DNA of 64,000 bases from Schauerella fraxinea (lineage in GTDB: Bacteria > Pseudomonadota > Gammaproteobacteria > Burkholderiales > Burkholderiaceae_B), in the NCBI GenBank assembly GCA_030849965.1, contig JAVDKL010000001.1, forward strand, positions 2,090,554-2,154,553. The letters run 5' to 3'. This document shows, piece after piece, positions 16,934 to 23,658 of the stretch (position 1 is its first letter; each line of letters begins with the position of its first letter). The notes below the pieces were generated by a model. It worked only from the letters and a program-made list of their open reading frames with translations. It did no database searches and was not told where the DNA came from. The position numbers and the translations under genes are program-made.

Positions 16934-18580
16934 GTGTTCGGAAAAGCCTTCGCCCGGCGTCCCCAAGGACTCGATATCAACGTCAAACGAAGCACACAGC
17001 CTTTCGACTGGACCCGGCTGTTCAGCCGTGACGTACTGGAAAATTTCCCGGCAGCGGTATATGTATGCGACGCGCAAGGTGTGGTGGTGGCCTTCAACAG
17101 CAAAGCCACCCAACTCTGGGGCCGCGAGCCTATTGCCGGTGATCCGAAGGAGCGCTTTTGCGGCGCGCATCGGATGTACTCGATGCAAGGAGAGCACCTT
17201 CATGCGTCGAACACCCCACTCGCAGCCGTGCTTGAAACCGGCAAACCGCTGCGCGATCTCGAAGCGATTATCGAGCAGCCCGACGGCACCCGCTATAACG
17301 TGCTGGCGAATGTGACGCCACTGTTTGACGACGAAGGTGCCATGCAAGGCTACGTCAACTGCGTGCTTGATGTGACCCGTTACCATCAAATGAAGTCGGA
17401 ACATGCCGAGCTGCAACACGCCCTCAATCAATCGCAAAAAATCGATTCGATCGGACAGCTCACCGGTGGCATCGCACATGATTTCAACAACATGCTCCAG
17501 GGGATCACAGGTGCCCTATCGTTGTTGCGCCGATCGATTGCGACAGGGAGACCGGACAGCAGCTATCGCTACATCGACATCGCCGAGGAATCCGCCACAC
17601 GTGCGGCCGCGCTTACCCATCGTTTGCTGTCTTTTGCGCGCCGGCAGACGCTCGACGCCAAACCGCTCGACGTCAATGCCTTATTGCTGGCCATGCGTGA
17701 TTTGTTTGCGCGTTCGCTCAACGACAGCATCAGCTTGCAGTTCGAACTGAGCGAAGACGCCTGGACTGTCAAGGCAGACGCCAATCAACTTGAAAACGCG
17801 ATTCTCAATTTGGTCATCAATGCCCGCGACGCGATGCCGGAAGGCGGCGTGATCACGATCAAGACGATCAACACGACACTCGATGGGGCTTATGCTCGCC
17901 GCTATCCCGACGTACGGGCCGGGGACTATTGTTCGATATCGGTGCTGGACACAGGCGCCGGCATGACACCGGATGTCATCAGCCATATTTTCGAGCCGTT
18001 CTTTACCACCAAGCTGATTGGCGAAGGCACGGGCCTGGGACTATCGATGGCGCATGGTTTCGTCAAACAATCGGGTGGCCATATTTCGGTGTCTTCGCGC
18101 GAACGCGAAGGCACGACGATGAACCTGCTGCTGCCGCGCTACATGGGCGATCGCAATGTCAGCGCAAGCGTCAAGGCTGTACCCGCGCCGCCCGCGAATC
18201 GCGCCTCACGCATCTTGCTTGTGGAAGACGATGATGTCGCGCGTGCGCTGCTCAAGGAAGCGCTGATCGACCTGGGATACGTGGTGTTCGATGCCGCCCA
18301 AGCATCCGGCGCACTGGCGCTGAGCGAAAACTTAGGCAATTTCGAACTGCTGATCACAGACGTCGGGCTGCCCGATGGACTGAATGGCAGGCAATTGGCC
18401 CAGGCCATCCGCACGACGAAGCCATTTACCAAAGTACTGTTCATCACCGGCTATGCGTCGAGCATCATGGAGAGCCGCGAACAAACCGAAGACATGCAGG
18501 TGCTGGCAAAGCCGTTCTCGCTCGATAGCCTTGCCAAGCGGGTTCACGGTCTGCTGGGCGGTTTGCCCCCGGCCGCGTAA
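16934..18580 (+). CDS. PAS-domain hybrid sensor histidine kinase
   Basis: A 548-residue soluble hybrid kinase with no transmembrane segment. A PAS domain spans about residues 30-145 ([21 protein letters not shown]). Next are a HisKA domain with phosphoacceptor His in [13 protein letters not shown], a HATPase domain with the N-box [14 protein letters not shown] and [14 protein letters not shown], and a C-terminal receiver with ILLVEDDD and the phospho-Asp in [11 protein letters not shown]. The start used is GTG at 16934; no strong ribosome site is seen, so the first few residues are uncertain. The signal and output partner are unknown. The gene stands alone. Confidence 0.9.
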   Translation: MFGKAFARRPQGLDINVKRSTQPFDWTRLFSRDVLENFPAAVYVCDAQGVVVAFNSKATQLWGREPIAGDPKERFCGAHRMYSMQGEHLHASNTPLAAVLETGKPLRDLEAIIEQPDGTRYNVLANVTPLFDDEGAMQGYVNCVLDVTRYHQMKSEHAELQHALNQSQKIDSIGQLTGGIAHDFNNMLQGITGALSLLRRSIATGRPDSSYRYIDIAEESATRAAALTHRLLSFARRQTLDAKPLDVNALLLAMRDLFARSLNDSISLQFELSEDAWTVKADANQLENAILNLVINARDAMPEGGVITIKTINTTLDGAYARRYPDVRAGDYCSISVLDTGAGMTPDVISHIFEPFFTTKLIGEGTGLGLSMAHGFVKQSGGHISVSSREREGTTMNLLLPRYMGDRNVSASVKAVPAPPANRASRILLVEDDDVARALLKEALIDLGYVVFDAAQASGALALSENLGNFELLITDVGLPDGLNGRQLAQAIRTTKPFTKVLFITGYASSIMESREQTEDMQVLAKPFSLDSLAKRVHGLLGGLPPAA

Positions 18581-18600
18581 ACCCGCTTTAGATCACCGCT

Positions 18601-18801
18601 TTACAGCACGTGAATCTTGGTCGCTTGCGGACCCTTCGGACCCATGCCCGGTTCATAGCTGACACGCTGATTCTCGTCTAACGAATCGCGTCCGCCTTGA
18701 ATGTCGGAAAAATGGACGAAGAGGTCTTTACCGCCGCTCTCGGGCATGATGAAGCCAAAGCCTTTTTGCGAGTTGAACCACTTTACGATGCCGGTTTCCA
18801 T
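18601..18801 (-). CDS. Cold-shock protein, CspA family
   Basis: A 66-residue single cold-shock domain. Both RNA-binding motifs are intact: KGFGFI (RNP1) and LFVHFSDI (RNP2). It starts [12 protein letters not shown], with AAAGGAA upstream; upstream in-frame codons to 18963 are leader. CspA-type proteins are RNA chaperones that melt secondary structure. The region upstream, about 200 bp with no gene, is available for the long 5' leader typical of cold-regulated csp genes. Paralogue number cannot be assigned. Confidence 0.95.
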   Translation of the reverse strand: METGIVKWFNSQKGFGFIMPESGGKDLFVHFSDIQGGRDSLDENQRVSYEPGMGPKGPQATKIHVL

Positions 18802-19008
18802 ATTATTTCCTTTAGATTGAGGAACGGCGCTCACACCGCGGCGCGAACGCCGCGAAGCCCACGGCCGGTGACCTGTCATTGAGGTCGTGGCAGTGGGCTG
18901 GCGTCGGTATAGCAAGGACGGGTTCGCTGCGAACACGTCGTCGTTATGAGGGGGAGCCGGCAAACGCCGCTAGGGCGCAGCCGGTGAACAGCGGTGGAGT
19001 TGTGGCGA

Positions 19009-19188
19009 TCAGTTGAGACTGCCGCGCAAACTCGCAACTGCGTGAGATGCAATGCTGTCATCGGCGGCTGCGCCATCCAGGGCAATGCCCGGATTCGAAG
19101 CGATGTCGGCTTGGACATCGCCCGCTTTGCCTTGTTCTGCTTCGACCGAATCGGCACGGGGGTCGGTGGCGAAATTAGGATAAATCAT
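19009..19188 (-). CDS. Small acidic protein of unknown function
   Basis: Not a recognised family. A possible 59-residue protein starts at ATG 19188, preceded by GGGAG with a 5-base spacer, the best ribosome site in the neighbourhood. It is rich in Ala, Asp, Ser and Gly and has no hydrophobic segment or Cys. Codon composition is moderately GC-rich at third positions, compatible with coding. Longer in-frame starts (19224, 19350) lack ribosome sites. It lies upstream of and on the same strand as the cold-shock gene, at about 200 bp distance. Confidence 0.45.
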   Translation of the reverse strand: MIYPNFATDPRADSVEAEQGKAGDVQADIASNPGIALDGAAADDSIASHAVASLRGSLN

Positions 19189-19478
19189 GCCTGCTCCCGT
19201 AGAGGTTGGTATGGCGAAAGCCATGACGCAATGTACAGGACGACAGTCCGATTCCCTAACCGAACTTTGCAAGCAGATACGTCGATTCTGTAAGCGCGAA
19301 ATCGGAAGATGACGCAAACAGACGGCATGTTCGTGAAACACACATGACACGGGGATGACAGGTGGAAGAGAAGGCTCTGGGGGCGTTCAAAATGTGCCGC
19401 GAGTCGACGCTTGCGGCCACACTCAGTCCAAGGCGCATGCTGGTTTGCTGCAGGCAATTCTAGGGTTTAAACGCCCAC
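19189..19478. other. Intergenic stretch with no recognised gene
   Basis: About 290 bp between two small uncertain reading frames. It would hold the promoter of the 59-residue minus-strand frame and, at its right end, the control region of the plus-strand frame. Nothing else is recognisable in it. Confidence 0.5.
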
Positions 19479-19490
19479 ATGACATGTCAT
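19479..19490. promoter_or_regulatory. 12-bp perfect palindrome
   Basis: ATGACATGTCAT is a perfect palindrome 10 bp before the ATG at 19500 of a hypothetical gene. It could be an operator, or simply part of a longer N-terminus if translation starts at 19479. No binding protein is suggested by the context. Confidence 0.3.
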
Positions 19491-19499
19491 CACGTTGTC

Positions 19500-19865
19500 A
19501 TGAAGAAGCTCTATCGTGAACTGGCACTCCGACACGAGATCTCGGTCATCATGCATCCCACCGCCTATCGCCCCACGCCCTCCTCCGCCGATTATCAAGC
19601 CGCTTGGACCAAACTTGTGGACGCGTTTCCGTACGCCGATGCAGTGGTGTCCGAAGCCGCGATTTTCGAGAATCGTCATCGCCTCGAGGTATCGGCAGCG
19701 CTCGCCATCGGGGCCGTCGATTGGGCGAAGCGCAGCGAGGAATTGTCGGCGGTGAACGCGAACAGCGAATTGCATCTCACGCCGCACGGCCAAGATCGCT
19801 GGCATGCACGCCATTTCGTCAACGACGGCAAGGCAGCTAAGTCAGGCGGTAGACGCGCCAGATAA
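19500..19865 (+). CDS. Hypothetical protein
   Basis: Not recognised. A 121-residue frame starting MKKLYRELAL, or 128 residues if the ATG at 19479 is used. It is hydrophilic, with no signal peptide or membrane segment, and a basic C-terminus (GGRRAR). The middle, WTKLVDAFPYADAVVSEAAIFENRHRLEV, could form amphipathic helices. There is no convincing ribosome site before either start, and an antisense frame of similar length exists, so coding status is doubtful. A 14-bp tandem repeat array begins about 40 bp after the stop codon. Confidence 0.35.
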   Translation: MKKLYRELALRHEISVIMHPTAYRPTPSSADYQAAWTKLVDAFPYADAVVSEAAIFENRHRLEVSAALAIGAVDWAKRSEELSAVNANSELHLTPHGQDRWHARHFVNDGKAAKSGGRRAR

Positions 19866-19903
19866 TGGCGGCATTTGTCGAGCAACCTCAGTTGCTCAAG
19901 TTC

Positions 19904-20070
19904 GATCGTTTAACGCCGATCGTTCAACTTTGATCGTTCAAATTCGATAACTCAAATTCGATAGTTCAAATTCGATTGTTCAAATTCGATCGTTCAACTT
20001 CGATTGTTCAAATTCGATCTTTCAACTTCATTGTTCGACGTCGACCGTTTAGAGTCGGTCGTTCAATCCA
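19904..20070. repeat. 14-bp tandem repeat array, about 12 units
   Basis: Consecutive units of consensus GATCGTTCAAATTC run from 19904 to about 20070. The central units (19932-20029) differ at only one to three positions and the flanking ones are more decayed; one unit near 20030 is 13 bp. The 14-bp period is not a multiple of three, so it is not coding. The array is AT-rich against a GC-rich background. It lies between two small uncertain genes. Confidence 0.9.
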
Positions 20071-20123
20071 GTCGTGCGCGAACAGACGTATCTTTCCGGA
20101 CCCCCATCGCCGCTCACCACATC

Positions 20124-20354
20124 TCATGCGTGAGTGTGCTGACTAACGACCGGCGAACGCATGTAGCGTTTGCAAAAAGCGGCCTGGCGGCGGGCGGAGT
20201 GGAGTGCTGCGCCCTTAAGCGTGTCGTACTCCATCTCATCGGCGCGAAGCGTGAGTTTGGGGTGCGCGGAAACGAACGCGTCAAGCCTGCGTAACGCTTC
20301 AGTCGACGTATCGCAAAGCTCGCGCATTTCCTGCCAATCGTAGTCATTCGTCAT
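20124..20354 (-). CDS. Small hypothetical protein
   Basis: Not recognised. A 76-residue frame beginning MTNDYDWQEMRELCDTSTEA, predicted mostly helical and charged, with no signal or membrane segment. The sequence looks protein-like through ALRRLDAFVSAHPKLTLRADEMEY, and an overlapping frame on the same strand does not. The ribosome site is weak (AGGA more than 10 bases upstream). It could be a small conserved DNA- or protein-binding factor, but no function can be assigned. Confidence 0.45.
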   Translation of the reverse strand: MTNDYDWQEMRELCDTSTEALRRLDAFVSAHPKLTLRADEMEYDTLKGAALHSARRQAAFCKRYMRSPVVSQHTHA

Positions 20355-20468
20355 GTCGCGCCCACATCCTGCTTGTCATCAATGCACTTGCGAATGCAAT
20401 TGACATGCCCGCCGCCGATTTGACGATGTGGATTGGGGGAGACGCCGAAGATGACGAAGAAGTACGCG

Positions 20469-20549
20469 CACCTGAACGCAGTGAAGTAGTAGGCACACCT
20501 GAACGCAGTGAAGAAGCACGTACACCTGAACGCAGTGAGGAAGGACGCA
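20469..20549. repeat. 27-bp direct repeats, three copies
   Basis: CACCTGAACGCAGTGA recurs exactly at 20469, 20496 and 20523, spaced 27 bp; the 11 bases between copies vary. A degraded fourth copy follows near 20548. The period is a multiple of three, so open frames persist through it, but there is no other evidence of coding. Confidence 0.8.
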
Positions 20550-20607
20550 CCTCAACGCGGGCCATCTGGCATTGCGACGCGAATATGGTCACGTTTTGGT
20601 CAGAGCA

Positions 20608-20691
20608 CATCCCTAACGCCATCCCAAACGCCATCCCAAACGCCATCCCAAACGCCATCCCAAACGCCATCCCAAACGCCATCCCAAACGC
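20608..20691. repeat. 12-bp tandem repeat, seven units
   Basis: CATCCCAAACGC is repeated seven times head to tail; the first unit has T for A at position 7. The last unit touches the tRNA-Lys terminator hairpin. Near-identity of the units suggests recent expansion or a length-variable locus. Confidence 0.92.
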
Positions 20692-20719
20692 AAAAACGCC
20701 ACCCAAGGGGTGGCGTTTT
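20692..20719 (-). terminator. Terminator of tRNA-Lys
   Basis: AAAACGCCACCC and GGGTGGCGTTTT form a perfect 12-bp stem around a 3-base loop (AAG). On the minus strand it ends in a T-run, 15 bp after the encoded CCA of tRNA-Lys. The symmetric A/T ends could also work on the plus strand. Confidence 0.85.
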
Positions 20720-20734
20720 CACTACTAATTTTGG

Positions 20735-20810
20735 TGGTGGGTCGTGCGGGGGTCGAACCCACGACAAACGGATTAAAAGTCCGCTGCTCTACCAACTGAG
20801 CTAACGACCC
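20735..20810 (-). tRNA. tRNA-Lys (anticodon TTT)
   Basis: A 76-nt tRNA including an encoded CCA. The 7-bp acceptor stem is GGGTCGT/ACGACCC, followed by TTAGCTCAGTTGGTAGAGC in the D arm, an anticodon loop CTTTTAA, and GGGTTCGACCC in the T arm. Anticodon TTT reads AAA and AAG. The wobble uridine of this tRNA is a substrate of the mnm5 pathway that includes MnmC, encoded 5 kb away. Confidence 0.97.
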
Positions 20811-20878
20811 GACCGAAGCCATAGATTATGGCCTATTCCGAGGGGCTTGTCAAAGCTTCTCGGAAGTCGCCGGCTAGC

Positions 20879-21676
20879 TTACCAGGCCGTAATTACAGCG
20901 CCTTTATATTTCGTCTGGATGAACTCCTTCACCGCAGCGCTGTGATACGCGCTCACGAGCTTGGCGAAGACAGGCTTGTCCTTGTCCACAGCGCGCACGA
21001 CCAGCACGTTGGCGTAAGGCGATTCGGGCGACTCACGCACGATGGCGTCTTTCACGGGATCCAGGCCGGCCTCGATCGCGAAGTTGGTGTTCACAGCCGA
21101 CGCATCGGTGTCATCCAGCGAGCGCGGCAATTGAGCGGCGTCCAGCTCGATGAAACGGATTTTCTTGGGGTTGTCCTGCACGTCGATCGGCGTGGCTTTC
21201 AGGCCGACGCCATCGCGCAGCTTGATCAAGCCTTTGTCTTGCAGCAGAAGCAAGGCACGGCCGCCATTGGTGGGGTCGTTGGGGATGGCGATGCGGGCGC
21301 CCTCTTTCAACTCGTCCAGGCTCTTGATCTTCTTGCTGTAGATCCCGATCGGGAAGATCACGGTCTTGGCGATGCTTTCGAGCTTGTAGCCGCGATCCGC
21401 ATTGGCGTTGTCCAGATAGGGCTGGTGCTGGTAGCTGTTGGCATCCAGGTCGCCGCCGGCCAATGCGGCGTTCGGCTGCACATAGTCGCTGAATTCGATG
21501 ATCTGCAGCGCCAGACCTTGCTTGGCGGCTTCTTGCTTGACCACTTCAAAAATCTGCGCGTGCGGGCCGGCCGTGACGCCGATCTTCAGGGGCTTGTCTT
21601 GAGCGACCGCGGTCTGCGCGATCAGGCTGGCGCCTAACGCCAGGGCGGTCAACGATTTGATGAACAGCGATGTCAT
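20879..21676 (-). CDS. metQ: MetQ/NlpA-type methionine-binding protein
   Basis: A 265-residue periplasmic binding protein. The signal peptide spans about residues 1-25 (ALALGASLIAQTAVAQD) and has a signal-peptidase I site; there is no lipobox Cys, so unlike E. coli MetQ it is probably soluble. KIGVTAGPHAQIFEVV and DANSYQHQPYLD are typical NlpA-family stretches. It is the last gene of a metN-metI-metQ operon, and should deliver D/L-methionine or a related substrate. AAGGA precedes the ATG. Confidence 0.9.
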   Translation of the reverse strand: MTSLFIKSLTALALGASLIAQTAVAQDKPLKIGVTAGPHAQIFEVVKQEAAKQGLALQIIEFSDYVQPNAALAGGDLDANSYQHQPYLDNANADRGYKLESIAKTVIFPIGIYSKKIKSLDELKEGARIAIPNDPTNGGRALLLLQDKGLIKLRDGVGLKATPIDVQDNPKKIRFIELDAAQLPRSLDDTDASAVNTNFAIEAGLDPVKDAIVRESPESPYANVLVVRAVDKDKPVFAKLVSAYHSAAVKEFIQTKYKGAVITAW

Positions 21677-21703
21677 GGAACAGTTTCCTTGGAAAAAATC
21701 TTG

Positions 21704-22357
21704 TTAACGATGGGCCAGGCGGCGCACGAGCCAGTCGCCGGCACTCTGAATGATTTGCACGAGCAAGACGAGGACGACCACCACTGCCAGCATCACTTCG
21801 GGCAGGAAGCGCTGGTAGCCGTAGCGGATACCGAGGTCGCCCAGGCCGCCGCCGCCGATGGCGCCGGCCATGGCCGAGTAGCCGATCAGGCTGACGAGCG
21901 TGACGATGGTCGCCGCCACCAGACCGGGGAGCGATTCCGGGAGAATGACCTTGCAGATGATCTGAAAAGGCGACGCGCCCATGGCGCGCGCCGCGGTGAT
22001 CAGCCCGGGATCCACTTCACGCATGGCGTTCTCGGCGATACGCGCCATGAACGGGATCGCGGCCACGGCCAGTGGCACGATGGCCGCCGTGGTACCGATG
22101 GACGTCTGCGCGACCCAACGGGTAAACGGAATGATGGCGACCATGAGGATGACGAACGGCACCGAGCGGGTGGCGTTGACGATCACGCCGAGGATGCGAT
22201 TGACCGTCAATGACTCGAGCAGCGCGCCGCGGCGCGTGACCACGAGCACCACGCCCATGGGAATGCCGACGATGACGGCAATGGCGCCGGACACGCCCAC
22301 CATCAATAGCGTCTCGAAAAACGAGAGCTTGAGGAGTTCAATGATCTGCGGATTCAT
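21704..22357 (-). CDS. metI: MetI-type ABC transporter permease
   Basis: A 217-residue inner-membrane permease with about five membrane segments. The EAA loop that contacts the ATPase is visible as AARAMGASPFQIICKVILPESLPG. AATIVTLVSLIGYSAMAGAIGGGGLGDLGIRYGYQRF is characteristic of MetI. Its start overlaps the end of metN by 20 bp, so translation is coupled. With MetN and MetQ it forms a methionine importer. Confidence 0.93.
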   Translation of the reverse strand: MNPQIIELLKLSFFETLLMVGVSGAIAVIVGIPMGVVLVVTRRGALLESLTVNRILGVIVNATRSVPFVILMVAIIPFTRWVAQTSIGTTAAIVPLAVAAIPFMARIAENAMREVDPGLITAARAMGASPFQIICKVILPESLPGLVAATIVTLVSLIGYSAMAGAIGGGGLGDLGIRYGYQRFLPEVMLAVVVVLVLLVQIIQSAGDWLVRRLAHR

Positions 22358-23402
22358 CGCTGATGTCTTTTACGGTGATATTGCGGGATTGCAGCGCGGC
22401 GGCGGCACGGTCGAGTTCGGCTGCGGCGCCATGCGCCAGCACGAACAGCGTGCCCACCGCGGCGCCTTGAATGTCTTCGATACGCGCTTGCACGAGGCTG
22501 GCCTGCACATCGAAATCGCGGCCAAGTTGCACCAGCAGGGCTTGCGAGTCGCTATCGCCCACGAGCGAGAGGCGCCACAGTCGCGCGGCGACGCCGGGCT
22601 GCTTGGTCACGATGTCGTTCATGCGCTTGGCCAACGCCTGGCGGGTGAGTGCGGTAAGCGCGGTGCTCGTGGCAGCCGAGACCATACCGCGCGCAACCTC
22701 GCTCTTGGGCGCCGAGAACACATCGAGCGTGGCGCCCGTTTCAGCCACTTCGCCGTGCAACAGCACGGCCACGCGGTCGCAGATCTCGCGCACCACTTCC
22801 ATCTGGTGCGTGATCATGACGATGGTGATGCCGGTTTTGCGATTGATATCGCGCAGCAGCGACAAAATCGTATGCGTGGTTTCGGGATCGAGCGCCGAGG
22901 TGGCTTCGTCGCTCAGGAGCACGTCGGGATGGTTGGCCAATGCGCGAGCGATACCCACGCGTTGCTTTTGCCCGCCGCTGATCTGGCTGGGATAGCGATC
23001 ATGCAAGTGATCCAGGCCGACGAGCTTGAGCAGGGCATTGACGCGCGTGGGGATATCCGCGCGCGGCACGCCGGCCACTTCCAGCGGCAACGCCACGTTG
23101 CCGTACACCGTGCGGCGCGTGAGCAGATTGAAGTGCTGGAAGATCATGCCGATGCGGCGGCGCTGCTGGCGCAAGCGCGCTTCAGGCAGGCCGGTCAGTG
23201 CTTCGCCACCCACGTCGATGGTGCCGCGGTCGGGACGTTCGAGCAGGTTCATGCACTGGACGAGCGTGCTCTTGCCGGCACCGCTGGGGCCGATGATGCC
23301 GAAGATCTCGCCCTTTTCGACGCGCAGGTTGATGCCCTTGAGCGCTTCAAAGCGCCCATGCGGCGTGTCATAGGTTTTATAGAGGTCGGTGATGTGAATC
23401 AT
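22338..23402 (-). CDS. metN: MetN-type ABC transporter ATPase with NIL domain
   Basis: A 354-residue ATPase. Walker A is GPSGAGKS, the signature ISGGQKQRV, Walker B ... VLLSDEATSAL, and the switch His is in MITHQMEVV. The C-terminal 90 residues are a NIL domain, the regulatory module that binds methionine and inhibits transport (trans-inhibition) in MetN. First gene of the operon. The 256 bp upstream have no recognised riboswitch or MetJ box. Confidence 0.93.
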   Translation of the reverse strand: MIHITDLYKTYDTPHGRFEALKGINLRVEKGEIFGIIGPSGAGKSTLVQCMNLLERPDRGTIDVGGEALTGLPEARLRQQRRRIGMIFQHFNLLTRRTVYGNVALPLEVAGVPRADIPTRVNALLKLVGLDHLHDRYPSQISGGQKQRVGIARALANHPDVLLSDEATSALDPETTHTILSLLRDINRKTGITIVMITHQMEVVREICDRVAVLLHGEVAETGATLDVFSAPKSEVARGMVSAATSTALTALTRQALAKRMNDIVTKQPGVAARLWRLSLVGDSDSQALLVQLGRDFDVQASLVQARIEDIQGAAVGTLFVLAHGAAAELDRAAAALQSRNITVKDISDESADH

Positions 23403-23658
23403 GGCGGCGCTATTCTGTCGGCTTTTTCATCCAAACAGAACGACTGTTTTCTCAGTTTTCAATAACTTTTAGTTATATAGACCGCAGGGCGCGGTGTACG
23501 GCGATAAAAGCATGTGTGCCTACGACGGCGAACCAGTGCTGCGGAGCATGCCGCGCGACGGCGATATCGCCCGCCGCCGGTGGGCACCAGCGGCGATCGG
23601 ACGTACGCGAGGGAGTGAGCGCACGCCGCGAGCCACCGGCCCGGGCGTGCCGACAAGA

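Larger units (their letters stand above)
20355..20734. other. Repeat-rich spacer upstream of tRNA-Lys 3' end
   Basis: This 380-bp stretch has no credible gene. It holds a 27-bp direct repeat (three copies), a 12-bp tandem array (seven copies) and the tRNA terminator hairpin. Frames on both strands run through the repeats (PERSE-like or FGMA-like peptides) but they are products of the repeats, without ribosome sites. Confidence 0.6.

Noticed and set aside
16934..18580. The PAS hybrid kinase considered as a second phytochrome
   Set aside because: It has no GAF or PHY domain, no chromophore Cys and no PASDIP motif.
19904..20070. The 14-bp array considered as a CRISPR
   Set aside because: Units are directly adjacent with no unique spacers and are far shorter than CRISPR repeats.
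20344..20728. Frames encoding FGMA-type and PERSE-type repeat peptides
   Set aside because: They are translations of the 12-bp and 27-bp repeats, lack ribosome sites, and one begins inside the tRNA-Lys terminator.
23403..23658. Search for a SAM riboswitch or MetJ box upstream of metN
   Set aside because: No recognisable conserved core or tandem MetJ-type octamers were seen.
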